Notes: a model not told the origin generated them from the letters alone. DNA of 5,425 nucleotides from Clostridiales bacterium (GCA_031273965.1 JAISQX010000086.1:1-5425); one strand, 5' to 3'; shown: positions 1 to 5,120, counted from the stretch's first letter. Translations and numbers: made by a program.

Positions 1-1531
1 GCTTGGTATTCGCCAGCTCCTCACGCCAGCACTCGTTCATAGTTTTAACTTCCGAGATAAGCTTTTTTCTCTCTTCTTTTAATTCACCGGCTTTTTCAAA
101 CTCTTGCTTCTTAACTGCCGACGACAAAGTCGCGTTTAAAAGATCCAATTTATCCTCAAGTTTTTTTAGCTCGTCGGGTTTTGAAAAGCTCTTTATTCTC
201 ATACGGCTCGCCGCCTCGTCTATAAGGTCTATAGCCTTGTCCGGCAAAAATCTGTCCGTTATATAACGATCCGACATTATGGACGCCGCCTCTATGGCTT
301 CGTCGGTTATCTGAACCTTATGATGAGCCTCATATTTGTCTCTCAAGCCTTTGAGTATTATAACCGTATCATCAACACTCGGCGGATCCACCATTACCGG
401 TTGGAATCTGCGTTCTAACGCGGCGTCCTTTTCTATATATTTTCTATATTCGCTTATTGTTGTGGCTCCTATTGTCTGCAGCTCTCCGCGCGCCAAAAGA
501 GGCTTCAAAATATTCGCCGCGTCAACCGATCCCTCCGACGCGCCGGCGCCGACTATGGTATGAATTTCGTCTATAAAAACTATCGTATTGCCGCTTTTCA
601 TAAGCGCATTGACGGCTTTTTTTAAACGCTCCTCAAACTCTCCGCGGTATTTTGTTCCAGCGACTACGCTGGATATGTCAAGCGAAAAAATATGCTTATT
701 TTTCAATGTTTCCGGTATGTTCCCCGCTACTATCATTTGCGCCAACCCTTCGGCAATAGCCGATTTACCAACGCCGGGTTCGCCTATGAGCACGGGATTG
801 TTTTTTGTTCGGCGCGACAAAATCTGTATGACCCTTTCTATTTCTTTTGTTCTTCCTATAACCGGATCAAGCTTTCCGTCGCGCGCTTTATCGGTCAAAT
901 CCGTACCCAAAGACGCATAATCGGCGTCGTTTTTTTCGCTTTTATCGTATTTCTTTGCCTGACTTTTCAATTCGCTCATCTTATCACCCTTTGCGGAGTC
1001 GTCGTTCGTGTAAAAAAAAGTAAATTTTTCCACACTGGGCGACGCTCCTTTGGAAATAAACGGAAATATATCCTCAAAGCCGATGTCGTCGTCCACGGAG
1101 TTCCCTCCGTCAGAGTTGTTTAAGATATAATGAAAGGTCATATACGCAAGCGATACCATGTCGACATTGGCATTTTTTATAAGCCTATACGCGACGCTTT
1201 CGGTGTCCTGCAAAAGATTGAACAACAAATGCTCCGTGCCTATAAAGTCCTCCGAATCGGCAAACATGGTTATAGTTTTGTCTATAATGCGCTTAACCCG
1301 GGGCGAATAGACAAAACCGACGGATTTTTGCGTCTCGTTTTCGGACGGAAAAACTCTGTTTACCGCCGAAAGCGTCATGCCCGATTTTTTAAGCAGTTCC
1401 GCCGCCGCGCTTTCGTCTAATTTAAGCATTCCATAAAGTATGTGCTCTGTCCCTATTACCCCGCCGGTGCTCTTCGCCTTCTCCTCGGCGATTTTCATTA
1501 CACGGTTGTAATTAAATGTAAATTTTTTCAT
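1..1531 (-). CDS. clpC: ClpC-type AAA+ unfoldase, N-terminal 510 residues (3' end outside window)
   Basis: This is the HSP100 unfoldase that feeds proteins to the ClpP protease; reading from ATG 1531 the frame stays open to the window edge. The N-domain has two Clp repeats, each with a GTEH motif (residues 27-30 and 98-101). Glu29 and Glu100 match B. subtilis E32 and E106, which bind phosphoarginine, so this should be the reader for McsB marks. The D1 ATPase module starts near residue 215, with LDPVIGR at 221-227, Walker A GEPGVGKS at 250-257, pore-loop KYRG at 294-297, Walker B IDEIH at 320-324 and the Arg-finger motif LERRF at 372-376. The UVR-like M-domain starts near 454. D2 lies outside the window. 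Walker residues sit about 42 positions later than in B. subtilis ClpC because of a longer, charged linker (about 140-210). An SD, CGGAGGG (1537-1543), lies 5 nt before the ATG. It is the last visible gene of the operon, 70 bp after mcsB. Confidence 0.96.
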   Translation of the reverse strand, partial: MKKFTFNYNRVMKIAEEKAKSTGGVIGTEHILYGMLKLDESAAAELLKKSGMTLSAVNRVFPSENETQKSVGFVYSPRVKRIIDKTITMFADSEDFIGTEHLLFNLLQDTESVAYRLIKNANVDMVSLAYMTFHYILNNSDGGNSVDDDIGFEDIFPFISKGASPSVEKFTFFYTNDDSAKGDKMSELKSQAKKYDKSEKNDADYASLGTDLTDKARDGKLDPVIGRTKEIERVIQILSRRTKNNPVLIGEPGVGKSAIAEGLAQMIVAGNIPETLKNKHIFSLDISSVVAGTKYRGEFEERLKKAVNALMKSGNTIVFIDEIHTIVGAGASEGSVDAANILKPLLARGELQTIGATTISEYRKYIEKDAALERRFQPVMVDPPSVDDTVIILKGLRDKYEAHHKVQITDEAIEAASIMSDRYITDRFLPDKAIDLIDEAASRMRIKSFSKPDELKKLEDKLDLLNATLSSAVKKQEFEKAGELKEERKKLISEVKTMNECWREELANTK

Positions 1532-1548
1532 AATTTCCCTCCGTTTAC

Positions 1549-1567
1549 CCGATATTCCTCTTATCGG
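1549..1567 (-). other. Intergenic mRNA hairpin between mcsB and clpC
   Basis: In the mRNA sense, a perfect 6-bp stem (CCGATA/TATCGG) closes a 7-nt loop, AGAGGAA, that itself resembles a Shine-Dalgarno core. It lies just upstream of the real clpC ribosome-binding site (1537-1543). There is no U-run after it, so it is not a terminator. It could influence mRNA processing or clpC translation, but that is inference from structure alone. Confidence 0.4.
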
Positions 1568-1601
1568 ATTTGTTTGTTTTTTAATTTTTTTCTTCTTTTC
1601 G

Positions 1602-2642
1602 TCAAAATCTTACGGTCGGAGTTTTTATTTTCAACCGTATCTCTTTAAGGTTTTCCCTCATAATGTGCGCTCGATATAAGTCCCTTTCTTCCGAGTCAAG
1701 CTCCCTTCCCGCCGAGTTTACAAGGCTTGACGGCTTGATTATCGTTATAAGCGTGTCCAGTATCGACGGATTTTCCAGGTTTGTTATTCCCGAGACGACT
1801 CCGAACTTTAGACGGCTCAAAAGCTCCAAAGCCTCGCCGTAACTCATTCTTACGGCGTTCGTCAAAAGCCCGTAAGCCCTATGCGTTTCGTCTATTATGC
1901 CATACTCGTCATTATTTATCGCGCGTTGTCTTTCCTCATGCTCAAATATTATGACGTCAAGCGCCGCGCTTTCGACTGCGCCTATTATATCCTCCGCCTC
2001 TTTTCTAAAAGACGAACGGTTTGAAATCTGGCACATATATCCGTCAAAACCGCTGCCTTCTCCGTACACTCCTCGAACGGTCAATCCGCGCGACATAAGA
2101 TATTCGGTAACGGATTTCATCTTTTTTGCCGCGGTAAGCGCCGGTAAAAACAACATGACCGAAGCTCGCAAGCCCGCGCCCAAGTTTGAGGGACAAGCTG
2201 TCAAATACCCGAATTGCTTATCTTTTGCTATGTTCAATTTTACGCATATTTCATCGTCAATTTTTTTGAGTTTCAAATACGCTTCTTTCAAAGATAAAAA
2301 AGATAAAATACATTGTTGCCGTATATGGTCTTCCTCATGAAACATAACGGATATCTTTTCATCGCCGTCCGTAAGCGCCGCGCCGTAAGGAGATGTTATA
2401 AGCGCTCCGCTTATTAGCATTCTCTCCGCAAGAGCTTCTTTTGCCGCGCTCTTCATATTGCTCATTTTATAAAATTTATATCCTTTGAGCTCTCCGATAC
2501 AATTTATCGTATCGCTTATTATGCGTTCGGCATCGGCGGCGTTTTTCAGCTTTGCGGGAAAAACGTATCCTTCTATATTTCTTGCAAGCCTTACGCGCGA
2601 GCTTACGGCGGTATTTCGTATAATTTTGTTTATATCGCTCAT
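1602..2642 (-). CDS. mcsB: Protein arginine kinase McsB
   Basis: McsB transfers phosphate from ATP to arginines on CtsR and on damaged proteins, marking them for ClpC-ClpP. The 346-residue protein aligns along its whole length with B. subtilis McsB (363 aa), a phosphagen-kinase-like fold. The nucleotide-binding SSRVRLARN lies at 14-22, the catalytic-loop HEEDHIR at 102-108 (Glu104 corresponds to the catalytic Glu), and the active-site CPSNLGAGLR at 150-159, with Cys150 equivalent to B. subtilis Cys167. RDLYRA at 320-325 fits the RDxxRA phosphoarginine-binding allosteric motif. I chose ATG 2642 because AAGGA (2652-2656) is 9 nt upstream. The in-frame GTG at 2648 overlaps the mcsA stop (GTGA) but would be only 3 nt from that SD. 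The tight junction with mcsA implies translational coupling. All key residues are present, so it is probably active. Confidence 0.97.
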   Translation of the reverse strand: MSDINKIIRNTAVSSRVRLARNIEGYVFPAKLKNAADAERIISDTINCIGELKGYKFYKMSNMKSAAKEALAERMLISGALITSPYGAALTDGDEKISVMFHEEDHIRQQCILSFLSLKEAYLKLKKIDDEICVKLNIAKDKQFGYLTACPSNLGAGLRASVMLFLPALTAAKKMKSVTEYLMSRGLTVRGVYGEGSGFDGYMCQISNRSSFRKEAEDIIGAVESAALDVIIFEHEERQRAINNDEYGIIDETHRAYGLLTNAVRMSYGEALELLSRLKFGVVSGITNLENPSILDTLITIIKPSSLVNSAGRELDSEERDLYRAHIMRENLKEIRLKIKTPTVRF

Positions 2643-2644
2643 AA

Positions 2645-2950
2645 TCACAGTTCCTTTGCTATATCGGACATTTCTCCCCTAAACGCGTCGTAACATTCCT
2701 GACACCCGACGAAAGACGTCTTATAAAACTCTTTTAGGGAAGTCCCGCATCTTTTACATACCTTATTCTCTTCTTTTTTACGATATAATATGTCTGAAAA
2801 CATATTAAACTCAGACAGACAATCTTCTCTTCCGTCTTTAAACTTACCGTAGCAATCCGTGCATATAAAAAATTCACGGCTTTTTCCGTCTATCTCCTCA
2901 TAATATCTGAGGTTTGCATAGCTTTCTTTGCATATCATGCATCTTTCCAT
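2645..2950 (-). CDS. mcsA: McsA-like zinc-binding activator of McsB, short form
   Basis: McsA is the zinc-binding partner that activates McsB and modulates CtsR. This 101-residue protein has two paired CxxC modules: Cys4/Cys7 with Cys30/Cys33, and Cys65/Cys68 with Cys83/Cys86, the second in the family pattern CxxCG...GCxECY. B. subtilis McsA is about 185 residues and ends in a UVR-like coiled-coil half. That half is absent here: translation stops about 15 residues after the last cysteine and mcsB follows at once. The AAAGGAG at 2958-2964 is 7 nt before ATG 2950, so the start is secure. Position third-from-last in the ctsR-mcsA-mcsB-clpC order supports the name. The lack of frame damage and the close coupling to mcsB suggest a natural short form and not a pseudogene, though a sequencing error or in-frame stop cannot be excluded by eye. 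Confidence 0.9.
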   Translation of the reverse strand: MERCMICKESYANLRYYEEIDGKSREFFICTDCYGKFKDGREDCLSEFNMFSDILYRKKEENKVCKRCGTSLKEFYKTSFVGCQECYDAFRGEMSDIAKEL

Positions 2951-2990
2951 ACATGAACTCCTTTACGGGATTATTTCTTTACATTATGTT

Positions 2991-3009
2991 TTTTGTCACA
3001 TAGACAAAA
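2991..3009 (-). other. Hairpin in the ctsR-mcsA spacer
   Basis: A perfect 7-bp inverted repeat (TTTTGTC/GACAAAA) with a 5-nt loop lies in the 79-bp gap between the ctsR stop and the mcsA start. It has no U-run downstream in the operon direction, so it is not a simple terminator. It may be an RNA-processing or stability element, which is speculative; an AT-rich spacer can form such a short repeat by chance. Confidence 0.3.
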
Positions 3010-3029
3010 TAAAAATCCAAAAATTCATC

Positions 3030-3494
3030 TCAAATCCTATTTATATGTTTCCAAAGATTTATAATTACCTCCGACAATACTCCGCTCCTGGCTTCGTCCT
3101 TGTCCTTCAACCCTTTGAGCGCCTTATCGCCGAGCGCCGCGGATAATATATCCTTTTCTCTAGCGGATATAACGCCGTCTATCATAAGTCTTTCTATTAT
3201 ATGCGTACATCTATTATAAGATAAAGACCGGTCTTTTATGTCGTCTAATAGTCTTTTGTAATAAGCGTCTCCCCCTCCGCTCATTCTATAAAGGCGTATA
3301 TATCCGCCGCCGCCTCTCCTACTCTCGATTGAATAACCCTTATCCGCCGTGAACCTTGTGCTAAGCACATAATTTATCTGACTGGATGCGCAATCAAATC
3401 TATTCGCCAAATCGTTCCTGTTAATTATAGCCTCTTTGCTCTCGTCTATCACATTAAGAATAAATTTTTCAATCAAATCGCTTATATTGGACAT
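3030..3494 (-). CDS. ctsR: CtsR, transcriptional repressor of class III heat-shock genes
   Basis: CtsR is a dimeric winged-helix repressor that binds tandem RGTCAAA heptads and controls its own operon and often clpP and clpE. The 154-residue protein matches B. subtilis CtsR in length and along its sequence. It begins MSNISDLIE. The helix-turn-helix spans about residues 26-48 (…SSQINYVLSTRFT at 37-49). The beta-wing contains RRGGGGYIR (59-67), the glycine-rich thermosensing tip with arginines of the kind McsB phosphorylates. The C-terminal helical domain (about 75-154) keeps the SAREKDIL helix. The start is ATG 3494. The SD is weak (GGGGTG, 3499-3504, only 4 nt away), which may keep repressor levels low. 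It is the first gene of the operon, with its own operator just upstream, so it is autoregulated. Confidence 0.97.
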   Translation of the reverse strand: MSNISDLIEKFILNVIDESKEAIINRNDLANRFDCASSQINYVLSTRFTADKGYSIESRRGGGGYIRLYRMSGGGDAYYKRLLDDIKDRSLSYNRCTHIIERLMIDGVISAREKDILSAALGDKALKGLKDKDEARSGVLSEVIINLWKHINRI

Positions 3495-3530
3495 GGCGCA
3501 CCCCGTATTATTTTAATCTCATCTTCAAAA

Positions 3531-3565
3531 AGTCAAAAAATATTTGACTTTGACTTTCTTTGACC
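3531..3565 (-). promoter_or_regulatory. CtsR operator: four heptad boxes
   Basis: In the operon direction GGTCAAA (3559-3565), a 3-base spacer and AGTCAAA (3549-3555) match the CtsR consensus RGTCAAA-N3-RGTCAAA exactly. A third AGTCAAA (3543-3549) follows directly, sharing one base. A fourth lies on the opposite strand (3531-3537), so boxes three and four sit in a 9-bp perfect inverted repeat (AAAGTCAAA at 3529-3537, TTTGACTTT at 3543-3551). The canonical pair lies about +8 to +24 from the predicted start of transcription, placed to block initiation or early elongation. Confidence 0.93.
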
Positions 3566-3578
3566 TTTATTTGCATAA

Positions 3579-3606
3579 ATTATATCACAAAAAAATTTTT
3601 TGTCAA
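3579..3606 (-). promoter_or_regulatory. Sigma-A promoter of the ctsR operon
   Basis: The -35 box is TTGACA (3601-3606), then a 16-bp spacer, then a -10 box TATAAT (3579-3584) preceded by TG-N, an extended -10. Both hexamers are perfect consensus. The spacer contains an A7T6 tract flanked by C and G, a nearly symmetrical, stiff, bent-prone block. Transcription should start near 3572 and give a leader of about 78 nt to ctsR. So strong a core promoter needs tight repression, consistent with the CtsR boxes next to it. Confidence 0.9.
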
Positions 3607-3635
3607 GCGATTTAATAAATTTTTTTTGGGAATTT

Positions 3636-3664
3636 TTGGCAATATCTTCTCCCCGGCTTATATA
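3636..3664 (+). promoter_or_regulatory. Probable promoter of the desulfoferrodoxin gene
   Basis: TTGGCA (3636-3641) and TATATA (3659-3664) are 17 bp apart, matching sigma-A with a reasonable -35. Overlapping TATATT and TATTAT hexamers follow, so the exact -10 is uncertain. The leader to the ATG at 3746 would be roughly 75 nt. It diverges from the ctsR promoter, with the CtsR boxes about 100 bp away, so shared control is possible but not shown. Confidence 0.6.
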
Positions 3665-3745
3665 TTATATCTTTAATTTTTGAATGCCACCGTAACAGTA
3701 TTTCGCCGCTTGGAATACATTGTACGGTAAAAGGAGTACAAAAAC

Positions 3746-4132
3746 ATGCCGGAAAGACGATTTGATATCTACAAATGCGTTAATTGCGAAAGCGTAATCG
3801 AGATTGAGGAGCCTCATGATTGTACGCTTAAATGCGGCAACGCCCCGATGACGCTCATGACGACAAAAAATCATACGGGAGACGCCGAGGTACATATACC
3901 TATCATTACGGCTACGGAAAACGGCTATCTCGTAAAGGTAAGCGCTTTGCCTCATCCTATGACGAACGCGCATTATATAGAGTTTATCGAGCTTAATGCC
4001 GACGGCAGACGTTACAAGACATATCTATCTCCAAGCGACGAGCCGCAATATGAATTTCCCATTTCCATTGCGCGCGCCGTGTCCGCAAGGATTTATTGCA
4101 ATCTCCACGGGGTATGGGAAAAAACACTCTAA
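3746..4132 (+). CDS. dfx: Desulfoferrodoxin (two-iron superoxide reductase) with altered center I
   Basis: Superoxide reductase of the anaerobic cytoplasm: it reduces superoxide to peroxide without making oxygen, using electrons from rubredoxin or a similar donor. At 128 residues it has the usual two-domain length. The N-terminal desulforedoxin domain (1-38) carries Cys11, Cys14, Cys26 and Cys30. The family normally ends this site with adjacent Cys-Cys; here the second is Gly31 and Cys26 is an extra candidate ligand. The catalytic domain keeps all center II ligands: His50, His70, His76, Cys118 and His121, with LPHPMTNAHYI and YCNLHGVW motifs. Glu48 is present, but the usual following lysine (K48 in Desulfoarculus) is Val49. 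AAGGAG (3731-3736) is 9 nt before ATG 3746, so the start is clear. It appears monocistronic. Function as SOR is likely; electron transfer through center I and catalytic tuning are less certain. Confidence 0.93.
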   Translation: MPERRFDIYKCVNCESVIEIEEPHDCTLKCGNAPMTLMTTKNHTGDAEVHIPIITATENGYLVKVSALPHPMTNAHYIEFIELNADGRRYKTYLSPSDEPQYEFPISIARAVSARIYCNLHGVWEKTL

Positions 4133-4226
4133 AGGAAGGACGCTTGATTTTAAAATTTTTACATCCTTGTTTTATATAATTCATTTTGCGTCATTTTTAT
4201 TGAGGTGAAGGAGAGCTAAAGAACAT

Positions 4227-4261
4227 AAAGAAAAACTCCCCTTGACGGTTAAGCCAAAGGG
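4227..4261 (-). terminator. Leftward Rho-independent terminator with no obvious gene
   Basis: Read on the minus strand, CCCTT and GGC pair with GTC and AAGGG (one bulged T, one G-U, loop of about six bases), followed after AG by TTTTTCTTT. That is terminator-like only in the leftward direction; rightward there is just a TTT. No coding gene on the minus strand ends here. It may stop antisense read-through into dfx, or end a small RNA from the spacer. Confidence 0.5.
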
Positions 4262-4315
4262 CGCGTTTGTACGTGGTATATGGAGAGGGTGTAACTTTAA
4301 GTAAATTTTATATCC

Positions 4316-4364
4316 CTTATACATTATTTTTCTAATGCATAAGCTCCGTGAGATTTTGCTCTCG
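4316..4364. other. Two adjacent hairpins in the dfx-tRNA spacer (possible structured RNA)
   Basis: The 291-base stretch after dfx (4133-4423) has no credible open reading frame. It contains two back-to-back hairpins: 4316-4343 (about 10 bp with one A-C mismatch, 6-nt loop) and 4347-4364 (CG-GAG/CTC-CG with one T-T mismatch, 6-nt loop). Both are strand-symmetrical at the DNA level. With the leftward terminator at 4227-4261 they could form a minus-strand RNA of about 140 nt. I found no convincing promoter for it and recognise no known RNA family. Confidence 0.3.
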
Positions 4365-4379
4365 ACCTTAATAATTTAT

Positions 4380-4408
4380 TTGCAATTTTTTTTTAGCTGT
4401 GATATACT
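4380..4408 (+). promoter_or_regulatory. Promoter of tRNA-Ala
   Basis: TTGCAA (4380-4385), a 17-bp spacer and TATACT (4403-4408), the latter preceded by TGA as an extended -10. Initiation would be near 4415, leaving a leader of only about nine bases before the tRNA at 4424, which is normal for a stand-alone tRNA gene. Confidence 0.75.
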
Positions 4409-4423
4409 ATAAAAAGTTTATTC

Positions 4424-4499
4424 GGGGGTGTAGCTCACTTGGTAGAGCGCTTGAATGGCATTCAAGAGGTAAGGGGTTCGATCCCCCTCATCTCCACCA
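4424..4499 (+). tRNA. tRNA-Ala (anticodon GGC), CCA encoded
   Basis: The cloverleaf folds fully. The acceptor stem is 4424-4430 with 4489-4495 (two G-U wobbles), D-arm stem GCTC/GAGC (4433-4436/4445-4448), anticodon stem CTTGA/TCAAG (4450-4454/4462-4466) and T-arm AGGGG-TTCGATC-CCCCT (4472-4488). The loop at 4455-4461 puts GGC at 4457-4459, reading the alanine codon GCC and also GCU by wobble. The discriminator is A4496 and CCA (4497-4499) is in the DNA. One acceptor wobble sits at the third pair, not the alanyl identity G3-U70 by my reading unless that is exactly this pair: G4426 faces T4493, so the alanine identity G-U pair is present. Its 3' end borders a recombinase remnant, so it was probably an integration site. 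Confidence 0.96.
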
Positions 4500-4543
4500 A
4501 AAAACAAGAAAAGGCTGTTTTAACGGTCTTTTTCTTGTTTTTT
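4499..4543 (+). terminator. Strong terminator of tRNA-Ala, overlapping the recombinase 3' end
   Basis: A run AAAAAACAAGAAAAGG starting at the last base of the CCA is mirrored by CTTTTTCTTGTTTTTT (4528-4543), pairing 16 positions with one G-U; weak further pairing inside (4515-4526) closes the loop. It ends in six T, a Rho-independent terminator. On the other strand the A-run gives T residues too, so it can work in both directions. Its right arm and loop encode the last residues of the minus-strand recombinase remnant (stop at 4520-4522). Confidence 0.8.
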
Positions 4544-4705
4544 AGCGTTAAATTTACCGATTTCGGATTGAGTAAATTTACTAACTCCGACAATTAACGC
4601 ACGTCCGTCTACATATGTATTCATAGTCATTTCAACCTTACTATGTCCAAGCCACATTTGTATCGTCTTCGGACTTATACACATTGGATTGAAATCAAAG
4701 GTAGC
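4520..4705 (-). pseudogene. C-terminal remnant of a tyrosine recombinase (phage-type integrase)
   Basis: The minus-strand frame ends with the hallmark integrase tail: ISPKTIQMWLGHS, then VEMTMNTYV containing the nucleophilic tyrosine, then about 35 more residues to a stop at 4520-4522. The GHS histidine is the second box II histidine. Everything before it (SAM-like binding domain, catalytic Arg and Lys, HxxR box) is missing. The frame continues upstream to 4798 but those residues are AT-rich and unlike integrases; no SD precedes that ATG, and that ATG lies within the antitoxin promoter. The break is near 4685-4705. It points toward the tRNA-Ala 3' end from 21 bp away, the usual arrangement of an integrase next to its attachment site. 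It cannot be active alone. Confidence 0.85.
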
Positions 4706-4760
4706 TTCACTATATGTAATAACAACAAAAATAAAAAAAATTTTAAAAATGTATTGAATT

Positions 4761-4789
4761 GTGTTGATTTTGTGTTGATTTTGTGTTAG
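4761..4789 (+). repeat. Tandem 11-bp repeat upstream of the toxin-antitoxin operon
   Basis: GTGTTGATTTT occurs twice without a gap (4761-4771, 4772-4782) and a third partial copy, GTGTTAG, follows (4783-4789). The second copy supplies the -35 box of the toxin-antitoxin promoter, and the third runs into the operator palindrome. It may be replication slippage at a junction, or repeated protein-binding sites. Confidence 0.7.
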
Positions 4790-4803
4790 TATATTCATAT
4801 ACT
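4775..4803 (+). promoter_or_regulatory. Promoter of the dinJ-yafQ operon
   Basis: TTGATT (4775-4780), a 17-bp spacer and TATACT (4798-4803). The leader would be short, about 15 nt before the ATG at 4824, with the SD at 4811-4815 almost at the 5' end of the mRNA. An alternative -10, TATATT at 4790-4795, is possible. Confidence 0.7.
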
Positions 4804-4805
4804 AA
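4786..4805. promoter_or_regulatory. Palindromic operator for antitoxin autoregulation
   Basis: TTAGTATAT and ATATACTAA form a perfect 9-bp inverted repeat around a 2-bp centre (TC), covering the -10 box. Ribbon-helix-helix antitoxins of the RelB/DinJ group, alone or with their toxin, bind such palindromes to repress their own operon, so this is the likely site. Confidence 0.75.
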
Positions 4806-4823
4806 TAAAGAGAGGTATTATAT

Positions 4824-5120
4824 ATGAACACAGCAACAAAAAATGAAGTCTTGCATATAAGAGTAAAACAAAACGTAAAGGAAGAAGCCGAGGAGATATT
4901 CGAGCAAATCGGATTAACCTCCGCTCAAGCAATAAACATCTTTTTAAACAAAGTCATAAACACAAACGGAATACCGTTCGATTTAAAAGTACCAGAATTC
5001 AACAAAGAAACGCTATCGGCATTACAAGAAGCAAAAAACATCGTAAACGGAAAAAGCAAACCTAATCACAAAAGCATTGACGAACTTTTCGACGAAGCAA
5101 AGAGAGAAGCAAATGCTTAA
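4824..5120 (+). CDS. dinJ: RelB/DinJ-family antitoxin
   Basis: The antitoxin of a type II system neutralises the adjacent YafQ-like RNase and represses the operon. The 98-residue protein has the family layout. An N-terminal ribbon-helix-helix DNA-binding domain includes a beta-strand at 9-14 (VLHIRV), helix 16-29, the typical GLTSAQAINIFLNKV (30-44) and GIPFDLKVP (49-57). A lysine- and glutamate-rich tail (58-98) would wrap the toxin. The start is ATG 4824, with AGAGG (4811-4815) 8 nt upstream. The stop overlaps the toxin start by 8 bp, the usual coupling for this family. Codons are strongly A-rich (AAA, ATA, AAC), unlike the clpC operon, which suggests acquisition by transfer. The exact name (relB or dinJ) is by family resemblance and by the YafQ partner. 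Confidence 0.93.
   Translation: MNTATKNEVLHIRVKQNVKEEAEEIFEQIGLTSAQAINIFLNKVINTNGIPFDLKVPEFNKETLSALQEAKNIVNGKSKPNHKSIDELFDEAKREANA

Noticed and set aside
3..1420. Several plus-strand open frames of 75-143 codons opposite clpC
   Set aside because: They lie antisense to a clear ClpC reading frame with intact AAA+ motifs, show no family resemblance and have no convincing ribosome-binding sites.
1897..2340. Plus-strand open frame of 147 codons opposite mcsB
   Set aside because: Antisense shadow of the conserved McsB kinase gene; low-complexity serine-rich product.
2643..2648. GTG start for mcsB at 2648
   Set aside because: It would sit 3 nt from the AAGGA sequence; ATG 2642 has a proper 9-nt spacing and the family alignment does not need the two extra residues.
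3665..3973. Minus-strand open frame opposite the start of dfx
   Set aside because: It overlaps the well-supported desulfoferrodoxin gene, has no recognisable motifs, and is best explained as a shadow.
4135..4175. Terminator for dfx just after its stop (AAGGA...TCCTT)
   Set aside because: The stem is only about 5 bp with a long loop, so I do not call it; the real dfx transcript end is not evident.
4761..4789. CRISPR-like array
   Set aside because: The 11-bp units are directly adjacent with no spacers and only two and a half copies.
5077..5112. Upstream ATG (5077) for the toxin
   Set aside because: It adds 12 residues not found in YafQ proteins and lies deep within the antitoxin gene; ATG 5113 starts exactly at the family N-terminus.
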